This document shows positions 1-6,138 of a stretch of DNA of 11,132 nucleotides, in pieces (the first letter of the stretch is position 1; the number at the start of each line of letters is the position of its first letter). The notes below the pieces were generated by a model that made no database searches, was not told the origin of the DNA, and saw only the letters and a program-made list of their open reading frames with translations. Both the position numbers and the translations under genes were made by a program. Source of the DNA: Acetobacteraceae bacterium (lineage in GTDB: Bacteria; Pseudomonadota; Alphaproteobacteria; Acetobacterales; Acetobacteraceae); assembly GCA_025356735.1 (NCBI GenBank), contig JANXRT010000318.1, positions 1-11,132 of the forward strand, given 5' to 3'.

Positions 1-1
1 G

Positions 2-94
2 AGCACGGGCGCGCCGGCCCTGCTGCTGATCGGCGAGGTCGTGGCCTACGGCGGCACCAAGCTGTCCGCAGAACTCGCCTTCGCCAGCAACTGA
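2..94 (+). CDS. cobA: Uroporphyrinogen-III C-methyltransferase (SUMT), C-terminal end only
   Basis: Only the last 30 codons are in the window; the gene begins to the left. The visible residues contain APALLLIGEVVAYGG, which matches the conserved ending of the CobA/CysG-type methyltransferases (a hydrophobic strand followed by GEVV). The enzyme family transfers two methyl groups from S-adenosylmethionine to uroporphyrinogen III to make precorrin-2 in the cytoplasm, the branch point to siroheme and cobalamin. A SUMT next to organosulfur genes fits a role in making siroheme for sulfite reductase, which would reduce the sulfite released by sulfonate monooxygenases. That link is inference. Whether this is stand-alone CobA or the end of a CysG fusion cannot be told from the fragment. 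Confidence 0.75.
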   Translation, partial: STGAPALLLIGEVVAYGGTKLSAELAFASN

Positions 95-136
95 GCGCCG
101 GAGAGCAGAGCCGCCGACAGCGCGGAGACACCAGAT

Positions 137-177
137 ATTCCACAGTGATTTGGCTAGCCTACAAAGGAGTGTGGAAT
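137..177 (+). promoter_or_regulatory. Inverted repeat enclosing a strong ribosome-binding site
   Basis: ATTCCACA at 137-144 is the exact reverse complement of TGTGGAAT at 170-177. The 25-nt loop holds AAAGGAG (163-169), a near-ideal Shine-Dalgarno sequence, and the right arm includes the first two bases of an ATG at 176. The loop also carries the palindrome GGCTAGCC (152-159). The element could act as RNA, by closing the start codon, or as a DNA operator for a dimeric regulator. No -35/-10 pair is convincing by eye, so the transcript start is not known. Confidence 0.45.
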
Positions 178-247
178 GTCATCCAGCTTAGCCGCAACGG
201 ACTCCTATGCTCCGCCGCGGTCGATCTTTGCGGAACCACGCTCTTGA
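176..247 (+). CDS. Possible 23-residue leader peptide upstream of the substrate-binding protein
   Basis: ATG at 176 lies six bases after AAAGGAG, the best ribosome-binding site in this part of the window, and opens 23 codons ending at TGA 245-247. The peptide starts MSSSLAATDSYAPP and shows no Cys, Met or aromatic run typical of attenuation leaders. It has no domain I recognise. It could be a regulatory leader for the downstream binding-protein gene 100 bp on, or the start of a gene destroyed by decay; reading past the stop gives another stop within about 15 codons. The rest of the gap (248-349) shows no other clear feature except a 14-codon ORF at 309-353 whose TGA overlaps the GTG start at 350. 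Confidence 0.35.
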   Translation: MSSSLAATDSYAPPRSIFAEPRS

Positions 248-349
248 GGAAGCAGCTCGCCCGAGTTCATCCTTTCATCCGCGCTCAACTGAAGAATTCG
301 GGTTTTTCATGCTGCCTCTGCTATCTGCATTCCCGCACGGAGCCCGATC

Positions 350-1291
350 GTGATCGGCCGCCGCTCACTGCTGCTGGCCGCACCTTCTGTCATTTTCGCC
401 CGGTCCGCCGCCGCGGCCCCGCAACGGCTGCGCGTCGGTGATCAGAAAGGCGGCACCCATTCGCTGATGAAGGCGGCCGATGCCCTGGAAGGCCTGCCTT
501 GTGCGCTGGAGTGGAGCCAGTTCGCCGCGGCGGCGCCTTTGCTGGAAGCGCTGAACGCCGACGCCGTCGATATTGCGTTCGCCGGGGACGCGCCGACCAC
601 CTTTGCGCTCGCCGCCGGCCTGCGGGCCAAGATCATCTCGCCGGTACGCTCGACCGGCGCGGGCACCGCGATCGTGGTCGGTTCAGGGTCGCCCATCCAT
701 TCGGCCGCCGACCTGCGGGGCCGCAGCATCGCCACCAACCGTGGCTCGATCGGCCACGCGCTTGTGCTGGCCGTCATGGAATCTCAGGGCTGGCCGGCCT
801 CGGATATCCGGCTGGTCAACCTGCTCCCGACCGAGGCGAAGACCGCGCTCAGCACCGGCGCGGTGGACGCGTGGTGTTCATGGGGCGTTTATGTCGCACA
901 GGCGCGGCTGGTGGACCAGGCGCGGATTGTCGTCGATGGCGGCAACGGCTTTCTCACCGGGCTGTCCTATCTCGTGGCCAACGATGCCGCGATCGCCACG
1001 CGGCGCGCGGTGCTGGTGGATTTCTGCCGGCGGCTGGCGGTCGCGCGGCGCTGGGCCCTGATCCACCCGCAACAATACGCCGACGGATTGGCGGCCGAGA
1101 TCGGCGTCAGCCGGGAAGTGGCGCGGCTGACGTTCGATACTGAGGCGCCGCAACCCATTCCGATTGATGCCGCGGTTATTGCCGACGAACAGCGAACCGC
1201 CGATCGCTATCTTGCGGCCGGAGTGATCCGCGGCAAGCTGGACGCGACCCAGGTGTTCGATGCCTCGTTCAACCCGGCTGCCGCCGAATGA
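350..1291 (+). CDS. ABC transporter periplasmic substrate-binding protein, SsuA/TauA type
   Basis: A 313-residue protein that would capture an organosulfur compound (sulfonate or similar) in the periplasm and hand it to an inner-membrane ABC permease. The N-terminus has GRRSLLLAA followed by an Ala-rich stretch ending SAAAAPQ, a twin-arginine-like signal peptide. The mature part begins LRVGDQKGG, the first beta strand of the SsuA fold, followed by LEWSQF, the DIAFAGDAPTTFA segment and ADLRGRSIATNRGS, all typical of the aliphatic-sulfonate family. Length is normal. The GTG at 350 is chosen because it sits directly before the signal peptide and there is no in-frame ATG nearby; its ribosome-binding site is weak, and a short upstream ORF ending over the GTG may couple its translation. 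No permease or ATPase follows on this strand; the nearest intact pair is on the other strand at 6135-7720. Ligand is not deducible. Confidence 0.88.
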   Translation: MIGRRSLLLAAPSVIFARSAAAAPQRLRVGDQKGGTHSLMKAADALEGLPCALEWSQFAAAAPLLEALNADAVDIAFAGDAPTTFALAAGLRAKIISPVRSTGAGTAIVVGSGSPIHSAADLRGRSIATNRGSIGHALVLAVMESQGWPASDIRLVNLLPTEAKTALSTGAVDAWCSWGVYVAQARLVDQARIVVDGGNGFLTGLSYLVANDAAIATRRAVLVDFCRRLAVARRWALIHPQQYADGLAAEIGVSREVARLTFDTEAPQPIPIDAAVIADEQRTADRYLAAGVIRGKLDATQVFDASFNPAAAE

Positions 1292-1309
1292 GCCGCCCAT
1301 CGCCTGATC

Positions 1310-1344
1310 GTCGGCCGCCTGGACCAGGTCTAGAGGCGGCCGGC
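1310..1344 (+). other. Intergenic hairpin between binding protein and ferredoxin genes
   Basis: CGGCCGCCT (1312-1320) and AGGCGGCCG (1334-1342) form a 9-bp GC-rich stem with a 13-nt loop, extended by one wobble and one G-C pair. There is no T-run after it, so it is a poor intrinsic terminator. It may instead separate message levels of the binding protein from the downstream ferredoxin, or protect a 3' end. Confidence 0.45.
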
Positions 1345-1388
1345 CGAAGTCGCCAGCCAGGAAGGGGCCTGATGCCGGGAAGGTGCCG

Positions 1389-1742
1389 ATGATCGAGTTG
1401 CTACTCGCCGACCGCTGCACCGGGTGTGATATCTGCGTCCAGGTCTGCCCAACCAACGTGTTCGATGCGGTTGCCGGATCCAGGCCCGTCATCGCGCGCC
1501 AGTCCGATTGCCAGACCTGCTTCCTATGCGAACTCTACTGCCCGGCGGATGCGCTTTATGTCGCACCCGATTGCGACGGCCCGGTGCGCGTCGATGAGGC
1601 GGCCATCGTCGCATCCGGCTGGCTCGGTCAGTATCGCCGAGACTCCGGGTGGGGCCAAACGCGTGGCGATCCCGACCATGCCAACGAAAGCTGGCGCATG
1701 GACGAGGTGTTCGAGCGCGCCCGAGCAGCCGCGACCGAATGA
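1389..1742 (+). CDS. 2[4Fe-4S] ferredoxin
   Basis: A 117-residue ferredoxin, a soluble one-electron carrier. Two cluster motifs are visible: CTGCDICVQVCP at residues 10-21 and CQTCFLCELYCP at 41-52, each a complete CxxCxxCxxxCP. After residue 55 comes a longer acidic tail unlike minimal bacterial ferredoxins. The ATG at 1389 is preferred over the in-frame GTG at 1383 because GGAAGG at 1378-1383 lies five bases before the ATG but would overlap the GTG. It originally overlapped the next gene by ATGA, now altered by a 14-bp duplication. Direct adjacency to a sulfoxide-reductase-like molybdoenzyme suggests it donates electrons to that enzyme, which is inference; a role with a flavin monooxygenase is another option. 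Confidence 0.88.
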   Translation: MIELLLADRCTGCDICVQVCPTNVFDAVAGSRPVIARQSDCQTCFLCELYCPADALYVAPDCDGPVRVDEAAIVASGWLGQYRRDSGWGQTRGDPDHANESWRMDEVFERARAAATE

Positions 1743-1758
1743 CCGCGACCGAATGACC
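1731..1758 (+). repeat. 14-bp tandem duplication across a stop/start overlap
   Basis: GCGACCGAATGACC occurs twice back to back (1731-1744 and 1745-1758). Each copy contains ATGA. In copy one the TGA ends the ferredoxin; the ATG there leads to a five-codon ORF that stops at the TGA of copy two. The ATG of copy two (1753) is the start of the molybdoenzyme. The simplest reading is a recent slip-strand duplication of an ordinary coupled ATGA junction. Confidence 0.85.
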
Positions 1759-3597
1759 TACACCGCGACGCACTGGGGCATCTACCGGCCGCGCACGCAC
1801 GATGGCAGGCTGGTCGGCATGGACGGCGCGGAATGGGACGCCGATCCGTCGCCGATCGGCCAGTCGATGATCGACGGGACCACCGCCCCCTGCCGTGTCC
1901 GCCGCCCCAGCGTGCGGCAGGGCTATCTCCGCCACGGCGCGGCGTCGCGCGAAGGCCGCGGCCGGGAGCCGTTCGTCGAGGTCTCCTGGCAGGAGGCGCT
2001 GGATATTGTCGCGCGCGGGCTTCGCCAGGTCATCGAGAAGCATGGCAACAGCGCCGTGTTCGGCGGCTCCTACGGCTGGGCGAGCGCGGGACGTTTCCAC
2101 CATGCCCCAGGTCAGCTGCGGCGTTTTTTGAACACGATCGGCGGCTTCACCTATCACACCGACACCTACAGCCTCGGCGCCGGCAGGGTGTTGCTGCCGC
2201 ACATCATCGGGCCAATGGACGACGCCCAGGTGACGCATACCGCCTGGACCAGCCTCGCGGCCCATTGCCGGCTGTTCGTGGCATTCGGCGGGCTGCCGGT
2301 GAAGAACACCCAGGTCAGCTCCGGCGGCGCGCAGGACCACATCGCCCGGGCTTCGCTGGCGCGAATGGAAGCGGCAGGCGTCGATTTTATCAATGTCAGC
2401 CCCGTGCGCCATGACCTCGACGCGGTTCCGGACGCCGAATGGCTGCCCATCCGCCCCGGCACCGATGTCGCGCTGATGTTCGGGATCGCGCATGTCCTGC
2501 TGGCAGAGGGATTGCACGACCCGGCGTTCCTCGACCGCTACACCACGGGCTTCGAGGCGCTGCGCGGCTACATCCTCGGCATCGGCGACGGCCAGCCCAA
2601 GGACCCGCGGTGGGCTGCCGGCATTACGGGTATCGAGGCCGATCGGGTCGTTGGTCTTGCGCGCCGGATGGCCGGCACCCGGACCATGCTGAACGTCGCC
2701 TGGTCGCTGCAACGCGCCTCTGGCGGCGAGCAGCCGTTCTGGATGGGCGTTTCCCTGGCCGCGATGCTGGGACAGATTGGCCTGCCCGGCGGCGGCTTCG
2801 GCCTGGGCTACGGCTGCATGAACATGATCGGCGCCGGCAACCGCAACTTCTCCGGCCCGCGCCTGCCGCAGGGGGTCAACCGGACGCAGAGCTTCATCCC
2901 GGTCGCGCGCATCGCCGACATGCTGCTGCACCCGGGTGAAGGCTTCGACTATAATGGCGGCAACTACCGCTATCCCGACATCCGCCTGGTATACTGGGCC
3001 GGCGGCAACGCCTTCCACCACCATCAGGACATTAACCGGCTGGTGCGGGCATGGCGCCGGCCGGAAACCATCGTCGTGCACGAACAGTACTGGACCGCGC
3101 AGGCCAAGTTCTCCGACATCGTGCTGCCCGCCACCACCGCGCTGGAGCGCGACGATATCGCCTTGGCCGCCGGCGAGCGCTTCCTGATCGCCATGCTTCA
3201 GGCGGGGGCGCCGGTGGCCGAGGCCCGCGACGATCACGCGATCTTCGCCGATCTCGCGCAACGGTTCGGCACGCGCGACCGCTTCACCGAAAACCGCACG
3301 ACGATGCAGTGGCTCGCCCATTTGTACGAGGAGTCACAACCCCGCGCCGTCACCCGCGCGAACAGCGATGCGGCGGCGGTCATGATGCAGACCCTCGCCA
3401 GATCGCCGCGGGTCGGCAGCAACGGCGGCACGGGGGCCGGGTTGGTCGGCAGCTACGCCACGGTCGCCGAGCGCATCCGCCGGTTCAGCGACGCCGGCAT
3501 CGAGACATTCATGCTCCAGTTCCAGCCGTTCGAGGCGGAGATGCGCCGGTTCGCCCATGAGGTGATGCCGCTGGCGGGGCATCGAAGTCTACCATAA
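1753..3597 (+). CDS. Chimeric protein: truncated DMSO/biotin-sulfoxide-reductase-type molybdoenzyme fused to a luciferase-like monooxygenase tail
   Basis: 614 residues. Residues 1 to about 530 follow the DMSO reductase/TorA/BisC family: THWGIYRP at the start, YGW (107-109) matching the active-site Tyr and Trp of DMSO reductase, TDTYSLGAG with Ser140 as the expected Mo ligand, MLGQIGLPGGGFG, FHHHQDINRL, FSDIVLPATTALERDD, and WLAHLYEE at 520-527. There is no twin-arginine signal, so it would be cytoplasmic like BisC. Family members are roughly 740-850 residues; here the C-terminal molybdopterin-dinucleotide-binding domain is absent. From about residue 535 the sequence becomes the C-terminus of a bacterial luciferase-like flavin monooxygenase: GLVGSYATVAERIRRF, then FMLQFQPFEAEMRRFA. 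Without the lost domain the reductase is probably inactive. The start at 1753 follows the duplicated ATGA junction; the open frame upstream of it is antisense-like shadow of the ferredoxin. Confidence 0.85.
   Translation: MTYTATHWGIYRPRTHDGRLVGMDGAEWDADPSPIGQSMIDGTTAPCRVRRPSVRQGYLRHGAASREGRGREPFVEVSWQEALDIVARGLRQVIEKHGNSAVFGGSYGWASAGRFHHAPGQLRRFLNTIGGFTYHTDTYSLGAGRVLLPHIIGPMDDAQVTHTAWTSLAAHCRLFVAFGGLPVKNTQVSSGGAQDHIARASLARMEAAGVDFINVSPVRHDLDAVPDAEWLPIRPGTDVALMFGIAHVLLAEGLHDPAFLDRYTTGFEALRGYILGIGDGQPKDPRWAAGITGIEADRVVGLARRMAGTRTMLNVAWSLQRASGGEQPFWMGVSLAAMLGQIGLPGGGFGLGYGCMNMIGAGNRNFSGPRLPQGVNRTQSFIPVARIADMLLHPGEGFDYNGGNYRYPDIRLVYWAGGNAFHHHQDINRLVRAWRRPETIVVHEQYWTAQAKFSDIVLPATTALERDDIALAAGERFLIAMLQAGAPVAEARDDHAIFADLAQRFGTRDRFTENRTTMQWLAHLYEESQPRAVTRANSDAAAVMMQTLARSPRVGSNGGTGAGLVGSYATVAERIRRFSDAGIETFMLQFQPFEAEMRRFAHEVMPLAGHRSLP
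3355..3588 (+). pseudogene. C-terminal remnant of a luciferase-like flavin-dependent monooxygenase
   Basis: The last ~80 codons of the chimera match the end of FMNH2-dependent monooxygenases of the luciferase superfamily (SsuD/SfnG relatives that cleave sulfonates or sulfones). RVGSNGGTGAGLVGSYATVA and the QFQPFEAEMRRFA motif place it at the extreme C-terminus, where the phosphate-binding loop and last helices lie. The first ~290 residues of the enzyme are missing. It belongs to a different subfamily from the intact SsuD at 3923-5041, whose corresponding end reads GLVGTPDQVADAMLDYY, so it is not a simple duplicate of that gene. Confidence 0.75.
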
Positions 3598-3619
3598 GTC
3601 GTGCGCCGCAGGCATCGAC

Positions 3620-3916
3620 CATTGCGAACCCCGCGGCGGCGCGCAACAGGCTGATACCGAGATCGGGCAGCAGGGTTCCATCCTCGATCAATCTGATGCC
3701 TGTCGCGGCCACCTTGCTCGGGACCGGGAGAAGATGCGGCGAGACATTGCCCAGCCGCACGCCGGCCTCTCACACGCTAACCAGCACCAGCGGAAACAAC
3801 CAGGACAGCAGCGACGATCCGGGCAGCCAAATTCGGCGCCTGACGGTCGAGCGGCCGGATGCCAGCGCCGGCGAGGCTACCGCCGGGTCAACCAGCGCGT
3901 GGGTGACATCGCTCAT
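3620..3916 (-). pseudogene. ssuC: Truncated second ssuC (ABC permease) with in-frame stop
   Basis: ATG at 3916, seven bases after the ssuD stop, opens a frame of 48 codons that ends in hydrophobic FPLVLVSV and then TGA (3772-3770). The same frame continues with EAGVRLG, VSPHLLPVPSKV, then LLPDLGISLLRAAAGFA, the well-known first third of SsuC-type permeases. In intact relatives, including the ssuC at 6890-7720 (VLVLLWQAAS), the residue at the stop is Trp, so a TGG to TGA change is the likely lesion. Homology ends near 3623, so about 175 residues including all later membrane helices and the ATPase-coupling EAA loop are gone. Its position just after ssuD suggests it once belonged to the same operon or to a second transporter for the plus-strand binding protein. 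Confidence 0.8.
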
Positions 3917-3922
3917 CGGCAG

Positions 3923-5041
3923 CTACGCCGCCACGGCAGGGCGGCTGTTGCGAGCAGCGACGAGCTCGCGCACCCGCGGCAGCAGCTCTCGCCCGTACTG
4001 GATGGCGTCCACCAGCGGATCGAAGCCACGGATCAGGAAGGTCGAAATCCCGAGATCGTAATAATCCAGCATGGCGTCGGCGACCTGATCCGGCGTGCCG
4101 ACCAGGCCGGTCGAGTTGCCCGCAGCCCCGGTCAGGGCGGCGATCCCGGTCCATAGCCGCTTGTCCAGCCGCATACCCTGCGCCGCCGCGGCGAGCAGCC
4201 GGCGGGAGCCTTCGTTTGGCGGCGCGGCGTCGGTCAGCGCTTCGCGCACGTTGTTGGGCGACCGGCCGCTGCCGCCCGCATCGCGCAACGCCCGCGCCCT
4301 GGCCAGTATGCCGTCGGCCTTTTCCCATGCCGCCGCTTCGGTGTCGGCCAGCACCGGGCGCAACGACAGGCTGAAGCGCGGCTGGCGGCCGAACGGGGCC
4401 GCCGCGGCACGGATCTGCGCCACCAAGCCGCGAACCTGCTCGTATGTCTCGCCCCACAATGCGTAGACATCGGCGTGCTTGCCGGCGACCGGAAGGGCCG
4501 CCGCCGAGGCGCCACCGAAATAGACCGGGATGCCGGTGTCGCGATACGGCTTGAGATCGCCGAAGCCGGCTTTCACGCGGTAGTAGTTTCCCTCGTAGTC
4601 GAACGGTTTGGCAGACGTCCACTCCTGGCGCACGATATCGAGGTATTCGCTGGTTCGGGCGTAGCGCTCGTCCTTGGTCAGATGGTCGCCATCCTGCGCC
4701 AGCTCGGTGTCGTTGCCGCCGGTAATAATGTGGACCGCCGCGCGCCCCCGGGAGAAATGATCGAGGGTCGCCAACTGCCGCGCGGCCAAGGTTGGCGCGG
4801 TGAAGCCGGGCCGATGCGCGATCAGCAGCCCGAGCCTTTCCGTGACGCTGGCGATGTGCTGGCCGACCATCAGGCTTTCCGCGGAGGTCGAGTTGAACGC
4901 GACCAGCACGCGATCGAAGCCGACCAGCTCCTGCGCCTTGGCGGCAGCGGCGACGAAATCCGGATCGACCGCGAGGCTGTCGCGACGGATCGTTTCCGAT
5001 GAATTGAAGTGACCGACATAGCCTATGAATTCGACGGTCAT
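3923..5041 (-). CDS. ssuD: FMNH2-dependent alkanesulfonate monooxygenase (SsuD-like LLM oxidoreductase)
   Basis: 372 residues, the normal length for SsuD. The family uses reduced flavin and O2 to cleave the C-S bond of alkanesulfonates, giving an aldehyde and sulfite, in the cytoplasm. Visible marks include the LLIAHRPGFTAPTLAARQLATLD segment, FSRGRAAVHIITGG, the DERYARTSEYLDIVRQEWTS helix, PVYFGGAS, and near the end NSTGLVGTPDQVADAM. The start has a good ribosome-binding site, AAAGGAG, nine or ten bases before the ATG. It lies in the minus-strand ssu operon 147 bp after ssuA, and a broken ssuC follows seven bases after its stop. No flavin reductase (SsuE) is present in the window. The exact substrate (alkanesulfonate, sulfone or related) is not decided by sequence alone. 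Confidence 0.88.
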   Translation of the reverse strand: MTVEFIGYVGHFNSSETIRRDSLAVDPDFVAAAAKAQELVGFDRVLVAFNSTSAESLMVGQHIASVTERLGLLIAHRPGFTAPTLAARQLATLDHFSRGRAAVHIITGGNDTELAQDGDHLTKDERYARTSEYLDIVRQEWTSAKPFDYEGNYYRVKAGFGDLKPYRDTGIPVYFGGASAAALPVAGKHADVYALWGETYEQVRGLVAQIRAAAAPFGRQPRFSLSLRPVLADTEAAAWEKADGILARARALRDAGGSGRSPNNVREALTDAAPPNEGSRRLLAAAAQGMRLDKRLWTGIAALTGAAGNSTGLVGTPDQVADAMLDYYDLGISTFLIRGFDPLVDAIQYGRELLPRVRELVAARNSRPAVAA

Positions 5042-5111
5042 GGGCGGTGGTCTCCTTTGTCTGCGGAGCGGGCCAGCCGGGAAACAGGACGTTACTCGTG
5101 GCCGCTGCGGT

Positions 5112-5192
5112 TTATGTTTGGGCCGTCGTTTTAAGCCGGGCCGATCTCAGCGCCGTCGATCGTCGCCAGCCAGATAGCGCGGCCTCCGTCAT
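5112..5192 (-). CDS. Possible 26-residue ORF coupled to the ssuA stop
   Basis: ATG at 5192 overlaps the ssuA stop as ATGA and opens 26 codons, starting MTEAALSGWRRSTALRSA and ending TAQT. The peptide is basic and matches nothing I know. It occupies most of the 147-bp gap between ssuA and ssuD; the rest holds only the ssuD ribosome-binding site. It may be a chance ORF or a remnant of a lost gene. Confidence 0.2.
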   Translation of the reverse strand: MTEAALSGWRRSTALRSARLKTTAQT

Positions 5193-6138
5193 GCGAGGTC
5201 GCCCAGTTCGAGCGAGCGGTCCCACAGCGGCGCGACATCGACGTGATGCGGGATCAGCCCGGCACGCTGGAACGTGTCCGCCACCGCCTGGTGCGAGGCG
5301 ATGGCGCCCTCGTCGGGCCGCGTCAGCCGCCGTGGCTGGCTGGCGTTGTCGAGCAACTCGCGCACCGAGGCTTCCGGCACGCCGATCAGCGGCGCCTGGG
5401 CGGCGGCGTACTCGGCGTGATGGGTGTCGAGCCAGCGGAAGGCGCGCGCGATGTGTCCGAGGTGATCGACCAGCGCCGCACGGCGGGCCGGATCGGCCAA
5501 CGCGTCCGGTGCGGCGAAATACGGATAGTTGCCGGACAATATGCCGGCGGCGGTGCGCAGCACGCGGGCACCCGACTGCCTGGCCAGCGGCACCGAATAG
5601 CCGTAGATCGCCCACGCATCGAGGCCGCCGGCGCGGAACGCGGCCTGGCCGTCGGACGGCGTGAGGTTGATCGGCTGGATGTCCGACCATGACAGGCCGG
5701 CCTGCTCCAACATCCGGAACAGGTAGTAGTGCGTGGTGGTGGCGCGCACGTAGCCGACGCGCTTGCCGCGCAGGTCGGCGATCGACCGGACCGTCGAGCC
5801 GACCGGCACCAGCACGACCTGCTCGTTGACGTCGCCGCGGATCACCGCGACCAGCTTGACCTGGGCGCCGGACACGGCGGCGAAGGTGGGCGGGATTTCG
5901 CTGCCCGAGGCGATGTCGAGCGCGCCGGCCGCGACCGCTTCCAGCATCACGTTGCCGGAGGCGAATTCCGACCATTCGACGCGGTAGGGCGCCTGGTCCT
6001 GACTGGCCTGGCGCAGCAGGAACTGGTCGCCGGCCTTGTACTGCGCGACGCGCAGCGAGGTGGGCGCGGCGGCGCGGGCGGCGGAGGGTACGCGGCGATC
6101 GCGGCGCCGGCCGCCAGCAGGGTGCGGCGCGAGATCAC
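5189..6138 (-). pseudogene. ssuA: SsuA-type periplasmic substrate-binding protein, frameshifted in the signal peptide
   Basis: The mature protein starts LRVAQYKAGDQ and continues with RVEWSEF, GALDIASGSEIPPTFAA, ADLRGKRVGYVRATTTHYY and LDAWAIYGYS, an SsuA-family binding protein. In this frame there is no usable start near the N-terminus. A GTG at 6138 overlaps the ssuB stop as GTGA and begins ISRRTLLAAGAAIAA, a typical twin-arginine signal, but one frame away. The switch must lie around 6080-6093, where one base is missing (6138 to 5189 is 950 nt; 951 would give 316 residues). Either the gene is inactivated in its signal peptide or the base was lost in sequencing. It is paralogous to the binding protein at 350-1291 but clearly diverged. 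It lies between ssuB and ssuD in the operon. Confidence 0.85.

Noticed and set aside
145..441. A 98-codon plus-strand frame starting with GTG
   Set aside because: It has no ribosome-binding site, runs out of frame into the binding-protein gene and shows no domain; the 23-codon ORF at 176 has the real site.
1310..1344. Intrinsic terminator after the first binding-protein gene
   Set aside because: The stem is strong but there is no T-tract after it, so it was kept only as a hairpin.
1489..3321. A 610-codon open frame on the minus strand
   Set aside because: It lies wholly antisense to the ferredoxin and molybdoenzyme, has low-complexity Arg/Ala/Gly-rich text with no motif, and is explained by high third-position GC.
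5112..5975. A 287-codon minus-strand frame across ssuA
   Set aside because: It is a shadow of the binding protein in another frame; only its last 26 codons, coupled by ATGA, are worth a note.
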